Shown: positions 38,951-50,590, counted from the first letter of the stretch. The stretch: DNA of 64,000 nucleotides from Azoarcus sp. CIB (GCF_001190925.1 NZ_CP011072.1:3968001-4032000), one strand, 5' to 3'. Made by a program: numbers and translations. Notes: generated from the letters alone by a model not told the origin.

Positions 38951-39690
38951 CGTGCCAGCCACTCCGAGACACCCGGCATCAGGTTGTAATGCGTCAGGTC
39001 GATCTGCAGGGGCGTAATGGAGACAAACCCTTCCGTCACGGCGTTGAAGTCCGTTCCTTCACCGGCATCGGCCGCCTGCCCGGCTGCACCGACCCAATAT
39101 ACCGTCTCGTTGCGCGGCGTCACGCTGCGGATCACCGGCTCGGCCTTGTGGCGCTTGCCCAGCCGTGTGATCTTCTGCCCGCGCAACTCCTCGTACGGTC
39201 GGTCAGGAACGTTCACGTTCAGCAACACGGGCTGGCGAAATGGATCACGCAGGAAACGTTCGGCCAGGTCGCGCGCCACACGCGCCGCAGCGGAAAAATC
39301 GCTCGCCTGCTTGCTCACGAGCGAAATCGCAATCGACGGCACGCCGAGCAGGTAGCCCTCCGTGGCCGCCGCGACCGTGCCGGAGTACACCGTGTCGTCA
39401 CCCATGTTGGCGCCGTGATTGACCCCCGACACGACCATGTCAGGCAGATGATCCAGCATCCCCGTCACGGCCAGATGCACGCAGTCCGTGGGCGTACCGT
39501 TGACGAAATGGAAGCCGTTGGCCGCGCGACGCAGCGACAAGGGGCGATCGAGGGTCAGCGAGTTGCTCGCACCGCTGCGGTCGCGCTCGGGCGCCACGAC
39601 GGTCACGTCCCCCACTTCGGAGAGGGCCGCTGCCAGGGCGGCGATGCCAGGAGCAAAATAACCGTCGTCGTTGCTGACCAGAATGCGCAT
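38947..39690 (-). CDS. surE: 5'/3'-nucleotidase, exopolyphosphatase SurE
   Basis: 247 residues. The metal site residues are in [15 protein letters not shown] (Asp8, Asp9), the serine in [12 protein letters not shown] (about 39) and the asparagine in [25 protein letters not shown] (about 92). It dephosphorylates nucleoside monophosphates and is a stationary-phase survival factor. The ATG at 39690 gives the canonical [10 protein letters not shown]; the ten-codon longer frame is unlikely. It opens the surE-pcm-nlpD-rpoS operon. Confidence 0.95.
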   Translation of the reverse strand: MRILVSNDDGYFAPGIAALAAALSEVGDVTVVAPERDRSGASNSLTLDRPLSLRRAANGFHFVNGTPTDCVHLAVTGMLDHLPDMVVSGVNHGANMGDDTVYSGTVAAATEGYLLGVPSIAISLVSKQASDFSAAARVARDLAERFLRDPFRQPVLLNVNVPDRPYEELRGQKITRLGKRHKAEPVIRSVTPRNETVYWVGAAGQAADAGEGTDFNAVTEGFVSITPLQIDLTHYNLMPGVSEWLAR

Positions 39691-39813
39691 GATTTTTCCG
39701 TTCGGAGGGATACAAACCACGATGCCGGGCCGGATGTATCACAGAAGCGGCGAAGCATCTTAGCACACCGACGCACCCCCGCCCGGTCACCCGGAGAGTC
39801 CGACGGAGTGCAT

Positions 39814-39841
39814 AAAAGCAAAAACCGGCCAGCGGCCGGTT
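39814..39841 (-). terminator. Rho-independent terminator downstream of tRNA-Pro
   Basis: On the minus strand: AACCGGCC, three-base loop GCT, GGCCGGTT, then TTTGCTTTT. It lies 16 bases beyond the tRNA-Pro 3' end and before surE, separating merR/tRNA-Pro from the surE operon. Confidence 0.85.
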
Positions 39842-39856
39842 CTTGTTTGAATTTAC

Positions 39857-39934
<78 letters not shown>

Positions 39935-39981
39935 CACAAGCCGCCATTATAGCAGCACTGTCGGATTTTGCCAGCCTAGAA

Positions 39982-40362
39982 TCACGCTTTCAGCAGAGCA
40001 AGCGTCGCCACGATCTCCGCCCTCACGCCGGTGAGCATTTCGCGCAACCGATCGGACTCCTCCGCCTCCTCCTGCTCATGGATGGCGGACTCACCAAGCT
40101 TGTTGCGCGCACCCGAGATCGTGAAGCCTTCGTCGTACAGCAGCTCGCGGATGCGGCGCACCAGCAGCACTTCATGATGCTGGTAGTAGCGCCGATTGCC
40201 ACGCCGCTTCACCGGCTTGAGCTGGGTGAACTCCTGCTCCCAGTAGCGCAGCACATGGGGTTTCACCGCGCACAACTCGCTCACTTCACCGATTGTGAAG
40301 TAGCGCTTGGCCGGAATCGGCGGCAGAGGCCCGGAGGCCTCGTTATGGCTGCTTGCCTGCAT
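39982..40362 (-). CDS. MerR-family transcriptional regulator
   Basis: 126 residues. An N-terminal winged helix-turn-helix (about 20-90) shows [31 protein letters not shown] and [21 protein letters not shown]. The short C-terminal helix lacks the metal-binding cysteines of MerR/CueR-type sensors. It belongs to the small MerR proteins that commonly follow ihfA in Proteobacteria, of unknown ligand. It overlaps the ihfA stop by 20 bases and has only one possible ATG, so translation is probably coupled. Confidence 0.88.
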   Translation of the reverse strand: MQASSHNEASGPLPPIPAKRYFTIGEVSELCAVKPHVLRYWEQEFTQLKPVKRRGNRRYYQHHEVLLVRRIRELLYDEGFTISGARNKLGESAIHEQEEAEESDRLREMLTGVRAEIVATLALLKA

Positions 40363-40654
40363 CGCTCAGCTGCTCCACGGCTGCCTTCAGCTTCTGACTG
40401 GCATGGAAGGTAACGACGCGGCGGGCGGTGATCGGAATTTCCTCGCCGGTCTTCGGGTTGCGTCCGGGCCTTTGCGGCTTGTCGCGCAGCTGGAAATTGC
40501 CGAATCCGGAAAGTTTTACGGACTCGCCCTTTTCCAGGGCCAGGCGGATCTCCTCGAAGAAGCCTTCCACCATGTCCTTGGCTTCACGCTTGTTGAGGCC
40601 GACACGCTCGAACAGCATGTCGGCCAGCTCTGCTTTGGTCAGGGTAATGTTCAT
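40343..40654 (-). CDS. ihfA: Integration host factor alpha subunit
   Basis: 103 residues. It has the HU/IHF fold: helical base [20 protein letters not shown], then [29 protein letters not shown] with the DNA-intercalating Pro in the arm. Position right after pheT identifies the alpha subunit. With IhfB it bends DNA for transcription, recombination and replication. The ATG at 40654 is 8 bases from the pheT stop, giving the conserved start; the longer frame reads into pheT. Confidence 0.95.
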   Translation of the reverse strand: MNITLTKAELADMLFERVGLNKREAKDMVEGFFEEIRLALEKGESVKLSGFGNFQLRDKPQRPGRNPKTGEEIPITARRVVTFHASQKLKAAVEQLSDAGKQP

Positions 40655-40661
40655 TCTGGGA

Positions 40662-43040
40662 CTATCCACGCAAGCGGGCGCCGAGCACAGTTTCGGCATG
40701 ATGGACGATCGCCGTGACTGCGGCATCCACCTCTGCATCCTCAAGCGTGCGTTGAGTATCTTGCATCAACACCCTGAACGCAAGGCTCTTTTTCCCCGGA
40801 TCGATGCCTTTGCCATGATACACATCGAAGAGCTCGACACCCTTCACGATGGCGGGCGCCGACTCACTCAGCACCTCGATCACGCGCGCGACCGGCAGCG
40901 CCTGCTCGACGACGAGGGCGAGGTCGCGGGTGACCGCGGGCTGACGCGAGATTTCCGCGTAGGCAGGCAAATCGGCCAGCAGCGCCGCATCCATGTCGAG
41001 CTCGAACACGACCGGTGCGGCACCGAGGTCGTAGCGTTGAACCCAGACCGGGTGAAGCTCGCCGACGACGCCGATGCGACGCCCGTCCAGCAGCACCGCC
41101 GCGGCGCGACCGGGATGAAGTGCAGGCTCCGAAACCGGCTCGAACTTCAGGGTGCGCGGCGCAAAGAGGGCCTCGACGTCCCCCTTCATATCGTAGAAAT
41201 CGACATTGCGGGTCGGCGCACCCCATTGTTCGGGCAGCGCAGAGCCGGCCGCGAGACCAGCGACACGTACGGGCTGATGGAAGCCGGCGATCGGTTCGCC
41301 GTCGGCCTTGCGCTCGAAACAGCGGCCGATTTCAAACACGCGCACGCGGCTCAACTGCCGCTTGCGGTTCGCGACGAGATTGCCCGCGAGCCCAGGAATC
41401 AGGCTGCTGCGCATCACGCTCATCTGGCTGGCGATCGGGTTCGCGAGCCGGATCGGCGTGTCGCTGGAACAGAAGTCGCGCTCCCACGCCTCCTCGACGA
41501 ACGCGTAGTTGACCACCTCCTGATAGTCGCGACCCGCCAGCAGATGACGGACGTCCCAGACGCTGCGGCCGGACTCGGAACGGTCCAACATCGCCAACCC
41601 ACCCTGCGGCGGCAGAGCCGGGATGTTGTCGTAGCCGTAAAGGCGCGCGATCTCCTCAATCAGGTCTTCTTCGATCTCGATGTCGAAGCGGAAGGACGGC
41701 GGCACGACGAGCAGGTTCTCACCCTCGTGGGACACGCCGAGGTGCACGCCATTGAGCAGTTTAACGATCGCGGCATTGTCGGGATCGATGCCAAGCAGGC
41801 GACGCGCGCGCGCCGGACGCAGACGGACCGGCTTGCGTGCAGGCAGATGCTCTTTCGACACGGCCTCGACGACCGGCCCCGCCGCACCGCCGCAGATTTC
41901 AAGGATCAGCTGCGTCGCACGCTCGATCGCGCTCGCCGCCAGCTCGAAGTCCACGCCACGTTCAAAGCGGTGCGAGGCATCGGACACGAAGCCGTAGCTG
42001 CGCGCGCGACCCGCGATCGCGTCGGGCGCGAAGAAAGCGCTCTCTAGGAACAAGTCGGTCGTCTCGAGCGTGATCCCGCTCTCCTCGCCACCCATGATGC
42101 CGGCGAGCGCCAGCGCACGTGTCTCGTCGGCGATCAGCAGGGTGTCGGCCGCCGGAGTGACGGTCTGCTCGTTGAGCAGCAGCACCTGTTCGCCCTCGCG
42201 CGGATAGCGCACGTGGATCGCACCGGACAGACGCGCGTTGTCGAAGGCGTGCAAGGGCTGGCCGAGCTCCAGCATCACGTAGTTCGTGACATCCACGAGC
42301 GCACTGATCGAACGCACGCCGCAACGCTGCAGGCGCTGCTTCATCCAATCCGGCGTAGGGAGCTTCGCGTCGACGCTGCGCACGATACGCCCGCAGTAGC
42401 GCGGACATGCCGCTGGCGCATCGAGCACGATGGCACGCCGATCATCGATGGTCGGCTCGACTGCCACGACTTCCGGCACGGAAAGCGGCTGCCCCGTCAA
42501 TGCTGCAACTTCGCGGCCGACGCCGAGCAGGCTCAGGCAATCCGAGCGGTTGGGCGTGAGCTTGATCGTGAACAGCGTGTCGTCTAGCGCCAGATACTCG
42601 CGCAGGTTCGTCCCGACGGGCGCGTCGACGGGAAGATCCATCAGACCGGCATGATCTTCCGAGAGACCCAGTTCGCGGGCCGAGCACAGCATGCCGAATG
42701 AGTCGACGCCCCGCAGCTTGGCCGCCTTGATTTCGAAGCCGGGCAACTTCGCACCGACGACGGCGCAGGGCACCTTCATGCCGACCGCCGCATTCGGCGC
42801 GCCGCAGACGATCTGCAGCAACTCGCCCTGCCCCGCGTCGACCTTGCACAGCTTCAGCTTGTCGGCGTTTGGATGCTTTTCCGCCTCGACGATCCGGGCG
42901 ATGACGACGCCGGTGAAGGGCGGCGCAACGGGAGCTGATTCTTCCACCTCGAGGCCGGCCATCGTCATGAGATGTCCGAGCGCCTCGCTGTCGAGCGGAG
43001 GATTGACGAGGCTCCGCAGCCACTGTTCCGAGAATTGCAT
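40662..43040 (-). CDS. pheT: Phenylalanyl-tRNA synthetase beta subunit
   Basis: 792 residues, as in E. coli (795). Domains in order: N-terminal and tRNA-binding EMAP-like OB fold (about 40-150, [18 protein letters not shown]), B3/B4 editing domain (about 210-380), B5 (about 400-470, with [25 protein letters not shown]), the catalytic-like module, and the C-terminal FDX-ACB anticodon-binding domain (about 700-792, [17 protein letters not shown]). It charges tRNA-Phe with PheS as an alpha2beta2 enzyme. It follows pheS by 7 bases. Confidence 0.96.
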   Translation of the reverse strand: MQFSEQWLRSLVNPPLDSEALGHLMTMAGLEVEESAPVAPPFTGVVIARIVEAEKHPNADKLKLCKVDAGQGELLQIVCGAPNAAVGMKVPCAVVGAKLPGFEIKAAKLRGVDSFGMLCSARELGLSEDHAGLMDLPVDAPVGTNLREYLALDDTLFTIKLTPNRSDCLSLLGVGREVAALTGQPLSVPEVVAVEPTIDDRRAIVLDAPAACPRYCGRIVRSVDAKLPTPDWMKQRLQRCGVRSISALVDVTNYVMLELGQPLHAFDNARLSGAIHVRYPREGEQVLLLNEQTVTPAADTLLIADETRALALAGIMGGEESGITLETTDLFLESAFFAPDAIAGRARSYGFVSDASHRFERGVDFELAASAIERATQLILEICGGAAGPVVEAVSKEHLPARKPVRLRPARARRLLGIDPDNAAIVKLLNGVHLGVSHEGENLLVVPPSFRFDIEIEEDLIEEIARLYGYDNIPALPPQGGLAMLDRSESGRSVWDVRHLLAGRDYQEVVNYAFVEEAWERDFCSSDTPIRLANPIASQMSVMRSSLIPGLAGNLVANRKRQLSRVRVFEIGRCFERKADGEPIAGFHQPVRVAGLAAGSALPEQWGAPTRNVDFYDMKGDVEALFAPRTLKFEPVSEPALHPGRAAAVLLDGRRIGVVGELHPVWVQRYDLGAAPVVFELDMDAALLADLPAYAEISRQPAVTRDLALVVEQALPVARVIEVLSESAPAIVKGVELFDVYHGKGIDPGKKSLAFRVLMQDTQRTLEDAEVDAAVTAIVHHAETVLGARLRG

Positions 43041-43047
43041 GTTTCGA

Positions 43048-44097
<1,050 letters not shown>

Positions 44098-44102
44098 TCA
44101 GG

Positions 44103-44132
44103 AAAAAAAAAGGAGGCCAGGCCTCCTTTTTT
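44103..44132 (-). terminator. Hairpin with flanking A/T runs between rplT and pheS
   Basis: Stem GGAGGCC/GGCCTCC (44112-44118 with 44120-44126; one-base loop formally, so the loop probably opens to about three to five bases) flanked by A9 and T6, that is, an intrinsic terminator readable in both directions. It lies in the 67-base rplT-pheS gap. On the minus strand it would end the thrS-infC-rpmI-rplT transcript or attenuate pheST. I find no Phe-rich leader peptide in this gap. Confidence 0.85.
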
Positions 44133-44146
44133 CGTGCTGCGTTCGA

Positions 44147-44506
44147 TTACGCAGCGAGTTTGGCCCGGGCCTGATCTGCGAGCGCCGCAAAAGCGGGCTT
44201 GTCGAACACGGCCAGGTCGGCCAGCACCTTGCGGTCCACTTCGATCGCGGCCTTCTTCAGGCCGTTCATGAAGGTGCTGTAGGTCAGGCCCACTTCACGC
44301 GCAGCGGCGTTGATACGGGCGATCCACAGGGCACGGAACTGGCGCTTGCGCTGACGACGGTCGCGATAGGCGTACTGACCGGCCTTCATCACCGCCTGTT
44401 TGGCGATGCGGTATACGTTCTTGCGGCGACCGCGGTAACCCTTGGCCTGATCGAGAACCTTTTTGTGACGCGCGCGGGCGGTTACACCACGTTTAACTCT
44501 GGGCAT
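44147..44506 (-). CDS. rplT: 50S ribosomal protein L20
   Basis: 119 residues with the standard L20 sequence: [23 protein letters not shown] at the N terminus, [21 protein letters not shown] in the middle, and an Ala-rich C terminus. It binds 23S rRNA early in assembly and in many bacteria represses its own operon by binding a leader in the rpmI mRNA. It lies 12 bases after rpmI. Confidence 0.97.
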   Translation of the reverse strand: MPRVKRGVTARARHKKVLDQAKGYRGRRKNVYRIAKQAVMKAGQYAYRDRRQRKRQFRALWIARINAAAREVGLTYSTFMNGLKKAAIEVDRKVLADLAVFDKPAFAALADQARAKLAA

Positions 44507-44518
44507 TGTGGTCTCCTA

Positions 44519-44716
44519 TCAAGCGTAAGGCAGCATGGCGCGGATCAGCTTCTCGTCGGCGGCGTGGACTTCCGTCATGCCGCGCAGCTGGCGCTTGCTC
44601 TTGGTGGTCTTCTTGGTAAGGATGTGGCGCTTGAACGCCTGGGACCGCTTGATCCCACCACTAGCGCGGACTTTGAACCGTTTGGCGGCTCCGCTCTTGG
44701 TCTTCATCTTCGGCAT
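44519..44716 (-). CDS. rpmI: 50S ribosomal protein L35
   Basis: 65 residues, complete and typical: [20 protein letters not shown], then the basic [16 protein letters not shown] stretch. It is preceded by a 140-base gap after infC that has several GC-rich inverted segments. This is the place where an L20-responsive leader would be expected; I cannot fold it confidently by eye. Confidence 0.97.
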   Translation of the reverse strand: MPKMKTKSGAAKRFKVRASGGIKRSQAFKRHILTKKTTKSKRQLRGMTEVHAADEKLIRAMLPYA

Positions 44717-44856
44717 TGCTAACTCCAGGTTTATGAATGACGCCAGGTAGCGTCGCCATGCGGCGCGTTTTCAACCTGACATCACTTGTATTCCGGCAGA
44801 CATACCCGCCGGGATTTGCCTCCAGCCAAGGGCCGGGGGCAGATTTTCGGTCGCGC

Positions 44857-45381
44857 TCAGCGGTTCTTCTTCACCGGCGCGATCACCATCACCATCTGAC
44901 GCCCTTCCATCTTGGGCATCTGCTCGACCTGACCCAACTCCTCCAGATCGGCCTTGACCCGCTCGAGCTGACGCAGGCCGAATTCCTGGTGCGCCATTTC
45001 CCGACCGCGGAAACGCAGCGTCACCTTGCACTTATCACCTTCTTCAAGGAAGCGCTTGAGGTTGCGCAACTTGATCTGGTAATCGTTCTCGTCAGTTGCA
45101 GGACGGAGCTTGACTTCCTTGATCTGCACCTGCTTCTGTTTGAGCTTGGCTTCGTGGGCCTTCTTCTGCTCCTGATACTTGAATTTGCCGAAATCCATCA
45201 CCCGGCAGACCGGGGGCTGCGCCATCGGCGCGATTTCGACAAGATCCAGCCCGGCTTCTTCAGCCGCATCGAGGGCCGCTCTCAGGGACACGATACCGAT
45301 CGGTTCGCCGTCTTCACCGACCAGACGAACTTCGGGCGCGCTGATCTCCTCATTGACGCGCTGCTTTTTTTCTTGAGCGAT
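44857..45381 (-). CDS. infC: Translation initiation factor IF-3, ATC start codon
   Basis: 174 residues when read from an ATC at 45381 ([12 protein letters not shown]), preceded by a GGAG Shine-Dalgarno nine bases upstream and an in-frame stop two codons before. The first in-frame GTG (45291) would remove the conserved [19 protein letters not shown] region, so the rare start is needed. infC genes classically use AUU or similar codons, and IF-3 discriminates against them, giving autoregulation. N- and C-terminal domains are intact ([28 protein letters not shown]). It follows thrS by 28 bases. Confidence 0.95.
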   Translation of the reverse strand: MAQEKKQRVNEEISAPEVRLVGEDGEPIGIVSLRAALDAAEEAGLDLVEIAPMAQPPVCRVMDFGKFKYQEQKKAHEAKLKQKQVQIKEVKLRPATDENDYQIKLRNLKRFLEEGDKCKVTLRFRGREMAHQEFGLRQLERVKADLEELGQVEQMPKMEGRQMVMVIAPVKKNR

Positions 45382-45409
45382 GGTTCAGTTCTCCACGAAT
45401 GCCAAAAAA

Positions 45410-47326
45410 TCAAATCGAGGCCGACCGCGCTTCAACTTCGCGCTGCCAACGCTCGATCAGGGTATCGAGGGTCATCTGGCCAAGATCCTGGCCCCCTCTG
45501 GCACGCACGGCAACGAGGCCCGCAGCCTTTTCCTTCTCGCCAATGACGATCTGGTAGGGCAGCTTGTGCACGCTATGTTCTCGGATTTTATAGGTAATCT
45601 TTTCGTTACGCAAATCCGCCTCGACCCGGAAACCCGCCCGCTTCAAGCGTTTTGTAACTTCCGTCGCGTACTCGGACTGACCTTCCGAGATATTCAGGAC
45701 CACGGCCTGGACCGGAGAGAGCCACAGCGGCAGCGCCCCCGCGAAGTGCTCGATGAGGATGCCGATGAAACGCTCGAGCGAGCCGAGGATCGCGCGATGC
45801 AACATCACGGGATACTTCTTGGCGTTGTCTTCGGCGACGTATTCGGCCCCGAGACGGACCGGCAGATTGAAGTCGAGTTGCAGCGTGCCGCACTGCCACA
45901 CGCGGTTGAGGCAGTCCTTGAGCGAGAACTCGATCTTCGGCCCGTAGAACGCCCCCTCGCCCGGCTGCAACTCATACGCGAGCCCCTGCGCGTCGAGCGC
46001 GGCCGCGAGCGCGGCCTCGGCCGCATCCCACTGCTCGTCGGTACCGACGCGCTTGTCGGGGCGCGTCGACAGCTTGATCAGGATGTCGTTGAAACCAAAG
46101 TCGGCATACACCTTCTGCAGCAGACGGATGAAGGCGGCCGACTCGGCCTGCACCTGATCCTCGGCACAGAAGATGTGCGCATCATCCTGCACGAAGTTGC
46201 GCACGCGCATGATGCCGTGCAGCGAACCGGAGGGCTCGTTGCGGTGGCACGAACCGAACTCGGCCATGCGCAGCGGTAGGTCCCGGTAGCTCTTCAGACC
46301 CTGGTTGAAGATCTGGATATGACACGGGCAGTTCATCGGCTTGACGGCGTAGTCGCGCTTCTCCGACTGCGTCGTGAACATGAGGTCCGAATACATGCCC
46401 CAGTGCCCCGATTTCTCCCACAGCGAGCGATCGACGATTTGCGGCGTCTTCACTTCCTGGTAGCCGTTATCGAGGATGGTGCGGCGCATGTACTGCTCGA
46501 CCTGCTGCCACAGCGTCCAGCCGTTGGCGTGCCAGAACACCATGCCGGGCGCCTCTTCCTGCAGATGGAAGAGATCGAGCAGCCGACCGAGCTTGCGGTG
46601 ATCGCGCTTCTCGGCCTCTTCGAGCATATGAAGATAGCTCTCGAGGTCTTCCTTCTTCGCCCAGGCGGTGCCGTACACGCGCTGCAGCATCTCGTTCTTC
46701 GAATCACCGCGCCAGTACGCGCCGGCGAGCTTGGTCAGCTTGAAGACCTTGAGCTTGCCCGTCGAGGGGACGTGAGGACCGCGACACAGGTCGATGAAGT
46801 CGCCCTGACGATAGAGCGAGACATCCTCTCCCTGCGGGATCGAGGCAATGATCTCGGCCTTGTAGTTCTCGCCCTGCGACTTGAAGAATTCCACGGCCTT
46901 GTCGCGCGGCCACACTTCGCGCGTGACCGGGATCTCGCGCTTGACGAGTTCGGCCATGCGCTTTTCGATGCTTTCGAGGTCTTCCGGCGTGAAGGGGCGC
47001 TTGTACGAGAAGTCGTAGTAGAAGCCGTTCTCGATGACCGGACCGATCGTGACCTGAGCGTCCGGGAAAAGCTCCTTCACCGCATGCGCAAGCAGGTGAG
47101 CGGTCGAGTGCCGGATGACATCCACACCCTCTTCGGTCTTGTCGGTGACGATAGCGAGCGATGCATCACTTTCGATGCGATGCGAAAGATCGACGAGCTT
47201 GCCGTCCACCTTGCCGGCAAGCGAGGCTTTCGCGAGACCCGCTCCGATCGACGCCGCGACGTCGAGCACGGTCACCGGATGGTCGAAGCTGCGTACGGAA
47301 CCGTCGGGGAGCGTGATGTTCGGCAT
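45410..47326 (-). CDS. thrS: Threonyl-tRNA synthetase
   Basis: 638 residues (E. coli 642). Order: TGS domain (1-62), the editing SAD domain with [16 protein letters not shown] (about 70-85) and the downstream Cys/His site, the class II core (about 240-535; zinc ligands expected in MNCPCH, a His near 385 and one near 511), and the anticodon-binding domain (about 540-638). The ATG at 47326 gives [14 protein letters not shown], the standard start. It leads the thrS-infC-rpmI-rplT unit. Confidence 0.97.
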   Translation of the reverse strand: MPNITLPDGSVRSFDHPVTVLDVAASIGAGLAKASLAGKVDGKLVDLSHRIESDASLAIVTDKTEEGVDVIRHSTAHLLAHAVKELFPDAQVTIGPVIENGFYYDFSYKRPFTPEDLESIEKRMAELVKREIPVTREVWPRDKAVEFFKSQGENYKAEIIASIPQGEDVSLYRQGDFIDLCRGPHVPSTGKLKVFKLTKLAGAYWRGDSKNEMLQRVYGTAWAKKEDLESYLHMLEEAEKRDHRKLGRLLDLFHLQEEAPGMVFWHANGWTLWQQVEQYMRRTILDNGYQEVKTPQIVDRSLWEKSGHWGMYSDLMFTTQSEKRDYAVKPMNCPCHIQIFNQGLKSYRDLPLRMAEFGSCHRNEPSGSLHGIMRVRNFVQDDAHIFCAEDQVQAESAAFIRLLQKVYADFGFNDILIKLSTRPDKRVGTDEQWDAAEAALAAALDAQGLAYELQPGEGAFYGPKIEFSLKDCLNRVWQCGTLQLDFNLPVRLGAEYVAEDNAKKYPVMLHRAILGSLERFIGILIEHFAGALPLWLSPVQAVVLNISEGQSEYATEVTKRLKRAGFRVEADLRNEKITYKIREHSVHKLPYQIVIGEKEKAAGLVAVRARGGQDLGQMTLDTLIERWQREVEARSASI

Positions 47327-47382
47327 GATCTCTAGGCCTCGAGAAGGGGTGACGAAAAGCTGGATGATGGAAAATGTGGACG

Positions 47383-47413
47383 AAAAAAAAGTGCGGACGG
47401 GCCGCACTTTTTT
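47383..47413 (-). terminator. Rho-independent terminator between tRNA-Val and thrS
   Basis: GTGCGG (47391-47396), loop ACGGG, CCGCAC (47402-47407), flanked by A8 and T6. On the minus strand it lies about 80 bases after tRNA-Val and about 57 bases before the thrS start. It therefore ends the tRNA transcript or acts as an attenuator in the thrS leader. Confidence 0.87.
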
Positions 47414-47495
47414 CCTGGAGCACTACAGCGGAGCCCGACTTTTCAGCTTCCGGCTTCAGTAGTAGTTCGGAAGATCATCTTCCAGCTCCATACGT

Positions 47496-47572
47496 TGGTA
47501 GGCGCGATTGGACTCGAACCAACGACCCCCACCATGTCAAGGTGGTGCTCTAACCAGCTGAGCTACGCGCCT
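47496..47572 (-). tRNA. tRNA-Val (anticodon GAC)
   Basis: Minus-strand cloverleaf of 77 bases including encoded CCA (47496-47498). Acceptor AGGCGCG/CGCGCCT, D arm GCTC..., anticodon stem CCACC/GGTGG around loop TTGACAT (anticodon GAC), and T arm GTTGG-TTCGAGT-CCAAT. Discriminator A. It lies between nirN (about 100 bases) and thrS. Confidence 0.96.
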
Positions 47573-47674
47573 GCTAAGAGCTGCGCATTATAGGCATCAC
47601 TTTCGAGGTGCGCAACACCCTTTTCAAAATTTCTTCAAAAATCCTCCGGGCGCCCCAAACGGGAAACGTCCGCC

Positions 47675-49267
47675 TCAATGGCTAGTGCCTTCCTCGCGCG
47701 AGATCTTGTTCCACACGTTGTACTTGCCGACCGGTTTCTTCATCGGCAGGCGCTTTACTTCCTCGAGCGTCTTGGCGTCGTAGACGATCAGCGCACCGTC
47801 CATCTCCCACAGGCTCGCGAGCGCATAGCGGCCGTCGCGCGTGAACTCGATGTGCGCGAGCGTCTGGCCCGGCGCGGCCTTGAGCTCCTTGACGATCTCC
47901 AGCGTCTGCTTGTCGATGACCTGCAGCGTGTTCTTGGCCTCGCGACTCATCATCGAGTCGACGAAGGCGTAGCGGCTGTTCTCGTGGCTGCGCAGGAAGA
48001 AGCCGGGGCCGCGCGTGGGGATGCGCTTGACGACGCTCCAGTCCTTGAGGTCGATGACCGTGACTTCGGCGGCCTTGAGGTTGGTGCTCGCCATCACGCG
48101 CCGGCCCTGCCAGTCCCACGAGATGCCGGAGCCGAGATGCGGCATGCCGTCGAGCGCCAGGTCGGCGATCTTGCGGCGCACGTCGAGGTGCACGACCTGC
48201 CCTACGCCTTCGCGCGAGGCGCCGAGAACGGTTGAGTAGTCTTGGGTGAAGAAGAAGTCGTCGAGCGGATCGGCGAGCGTGGTGCGGCGCGGATTGAGGT
48301 AACCGGGAACGAAAGCGCCTTCGCGGTACTTGAAGTCGTGGACGAAACCGGTAGGGATGTCCTCGACGTGGCGGTCGTAGCTGATCTCCCAGATCTCGGG
48401 CACGTCCTTCAAAGCGGCGACGAAGCTGTTGCGTGGGGTGGCTTCATAGACCGCCGACACGCGCGAACTGGTCTTGCCGTCACGGTCGGTGACGGGGATG
48501 GATTTCAGCAGGTTGAGTTCGCCGTCGAGCAGCACCAGCGTGTGTGGCAGGTAGTTGGCGACGGCAACGTGCTTGCCGTCGGGCGACACGGCGACGTTGC
48601 GCGTATTGATGCCGGCGCGGACCTCGCTGACGACCTTGAGGTTCCACAGGTCGTACTTGGTGATCCAGCCGTCGCGCGAAGCGAAGAACACGAAGCGGCC
48701 GTCGGCCGTGAACTTCGGCCCGCCATGGAGCGCATGCCGGCTCGGGAAACGGTGGATGCGCTCAAGCTTGTCGCCGTCGAGCACCGAGACGTGATGGTCG
48801 CCGGTTTCGACGACGAGGAAGAGGTTCATCGGGTCGGCGTCGAACACCGGTTTCGCGGGCAAGGTCGCCGGATCGATGTGGGCGATGCGCGAGGCCCGGA
48901 TGTCGGACTCGCTCCAGCTCGGCGCGGGCACGACCGGGGTATAGATCCACGCGACGAGAGCGGCGATCTGTTCCTGGGGAATCAGGGCGCCGAACGGCAG
49001 CATTTGCGTCGCAGTACGACCGTCGCGGATCACCGTTGCGGCCTCCTCCTTGCGCAGGCGCGCGAGGTTTTCGGGCAGCAGCGCGGGGCCGGTTGCGCCG
49101 AGGCGGTCCGGACCATGACAGGCGGCGCAGTGTTGCTGGTAGACCGCCGCGGGGCCCTCCGCGCCCCGCGAGTCGGCCGCATGCAGCGCGAGGGCCGCGC
49201 CGACGAGTAAGCCGGAAAGAACCAGGACGCGCCGGACGGGCGACGGCAGAGTGTGCGTGGATTTCAT
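47675..49267 (-). CDS. nirN: NirN: cytochrome c / cytochrome d1-domain dehydrogenase of heme d1 synthesis
   Basis: 530 residues. A signal peptide (about 1-36) precedes a cytochrome c domain with one CAACH heme site (47-51) and a C-terminal eight-bladed d1-type propeller (about 140-530). It resembles NirS but is more divergent and lacks the NirS FLHDGG active-site segment, as expected for NirN. NirN oxidises dihydro-heme d1 to heme d1 in the periplasm and hands it to NirS. It is the last gene of the nirJ-nirN transcript, 12 bases after nirJ. Confidence 0.88.
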   Translation of the reverse strand: MKSTHTLPSPVRRVLVLSGLLVGAALALHAADSRGAEGPAAVYQQHCAACHGPDRLGATGPALLPENLARLRKEEAATVIRDGRTATQMLPFGALIPQEQIAALVAWIYTPVVPAPSWSESDIRASRIAHIDPATLPAKPVFDADPMNLFLVVETGDHHVSVLDGDKLERIHRFPSRHALHGGPKFTADGRFVFFASRDGWITKYDLWNLKVVSEVRAGINTRNVAVSPDGKHVAVANYLPHTLVLLDGELNLLKSIPVTDRDGKTSSRVSAVYEATPRNSFVAALKDVPEIWEISYDRHVEDIPTGFVHDFKYREGAFVPGYLNPRRTTLADPLDDFFFTQDYSTVLGASREGVGQVVHLDVRRKIADLALDGMPHLGSGISWDWQGRRVMASTNLKAAEVTVIDLKDWSVVKRIPTRGPGFFLRSHENSRYAFVDSMMSREAKNTLQVIDKQTLEIVKELKAAPGQTLAHIEFTRDGRYALASLWEMDGALIVYDAKTLEEVKRLPMKKPVGKYNVWNKISREEGTSH

Positions 49268-49279
49268 GGAATCCTCGGA

Positions 49280-50485
49280 TCAGGCGGTGCGCCGACGGGA
49301 AACGAAGGGGGTGGTGACGACGCGCTCGCCAGCGACCTCGCCGGCTTTCACGCCGATTTCGTCGTCACTGAGGTAGCAGCCGGGGTCCTCGGCCCACGGA
49401 TCGCCGGTGATCTGCTGTGCACGCACGCGCGAGCTGCCGTTGCAGATGTCGAGATGGTGGCAGGCACCGCAGCGCCCGGACAACGCGCGCGGATGCTGCT
49501 TGAGTCCGGCCATCAGCGGATTGGACAGGTCGCTCCATATCTCGGAGAACCTGCGCTCGCGGACGTTACCGAGGGGAACGTGCCACCACATCGTGTCGGG
49601 ATGAACGACGCCGAGGTTGTCGATGTTGGCGACGTTTACCCCGCTGGCGTTGCCGCCCCATTGCGCGAGCTTGCCGCGGATGTGTTCGACATGCTCGGGG
49701 AAGCGCCGCGCGATCCAATGCAGCAGGTAGACGCCGTCGGCGTCATTGTTGCCGGTGACGAAGTCCTTTTCGATGCCGCGCCGGTGCAGGTCCAGGCAGG
49801 TTTCGAAGAGCAGGTCCATCGCGTCGCGCGTGGTCTGGTGGCGTGCGTCGTCGGCGCGGTGCTTGTTGCCGCGGCCGGCGTAGTTGAGGTGCGAGAAGTA
49901 GAACTTGTCGATACCCTCGTCCTCGACGAGGCGCAGCAGCGCCGGCAGGTCGTGGGCGTTGTCCTCGGTCATCGTGTAGCGCACGCCGACCTTGATGCCA
50001 CGCCCGAGGCACAGGCGAATGCCGGCCATCGAGGCCTCGAAGGCGCCGTCGAGGCGGCGGAACTTGTCGTGGGTGGCGCCGATGCCGTCGAGGCTGACGC
50101 CGACGTAGTCGAAGCCGGTGTCGTCAATCGCGTCGATATTGGCGTCGTTGATCAGCGTGCCATTGCTCGACAGTCCGACATAGAAGCCCATCTCTTTCGC
50201 ACGCCGGCCGATCTCGAAGATGTCGGGCCGCAACAGCGGTTCACCACCGGACAGGATCAGCACCGGCACGCGGAAGGACTTGAGGTCGTCCATCACCCGG
50301 AGGACGTCGGCAGTCGAGAGTTCGCCCGGGAAGTCCTTGTCGGCCGAGATCGAGTAGCAGTGCTTGCAGGTGAGGTTGCAGCGACGGATCAGGTTCCAGA
50401 TGACGACGGGGCCAGGGGGATTGCGGCGCGGGGCGACGGGCGTCGGGTGGTCGAGTTCGCGGATGAAGTGCGAGATGCGGAACAT
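49280..50485 (-). CDS. nirJ: NirJ: radical SAM enzyme of heme d1 synthesis
   Basis: 401 residues. The radical SAM cluster motif is RRCNLTCKHC (Cys36, Cys40, Cys43), with the SAM-binding LSGGEPLL stretch near 78. A C-terminal SPASM-like segment adds cysteines (RCGACHHLDICNG and a later DPGCYLSD). NirJ replaces the propionate side chains of 12,18-didecarboxysiroheme during d1 formation. The ATG at 50485 gives MFRISHFIREL. Just upstream is an FNR-like box with a TGTAAT hexamer (50507-50548), so nirJ-nirN probably has its own anaerobic promoter. Confidence 0.93.
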   Translation of the reverse strand: MFRISHFIRELDHPTPVAPRRNPPGPVVIWNLIRRCNLTCKHCYSISADKDFPGELSTADVLRVMDDLKSFRVPVLILSGGEPLLRPDIFEIGRRAKEMGFYVGLSSNGTLINDANIDAIDDTGFDYVGVSLDGIGATHDKFRRLDGAFEASMAGIRLCLGRGIKVGVRYTMTEDNAHDLPALLRLVEDEGIDKFYFSHLNYAGRGNKHRADDARHQTTRDAMDLLFETCLDLHRRGIEKDFVTGNNDADGVYLLHWIARRFPEHVEHIRGKLAQWGGNASGVNVANIDNLGVVHPDTMWWHVPLGNVRERRFSEIWSDLSNPLMAGLKQHPRALSGRCGACHHLDICNGSSRVRAQQITGDPWAEDPGCYLSDDEIGVKAGEVAGERVVTTPFVSRRRTA

Positions 50486-50506
50486 GGGACTCTCCTCAGA
50501 GCTGCC

Positions 50507-50548
50507 ATTACAGCGAACCGCAGCCTTCAGGGAAATGACGCCGGTCAA
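50507..50548 (-). promoter_or_regulatory. FNR/DNR-type class II promoter of nirJ
   Basis: Read on the minus strand: TTGAC-CGGC-GTCAT (50548-50535; 7 of 10 positions of TTGAT-N4-ATCAA) and a -10 TGTAAT (50512-50507; 5 of 6 positions). The box centre (50541.5) is 32 bp from the -10 centre (50509.5), exactly the spacing of an activator at -41.5. It lies 22 bases upstream of the nirJ ATG. Confidence 0.6.
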
Positions 50549-50590
50549 GGGCGGGCGGATGGCCGCAGGGACCGCCGGCGCGCCCGGGAC

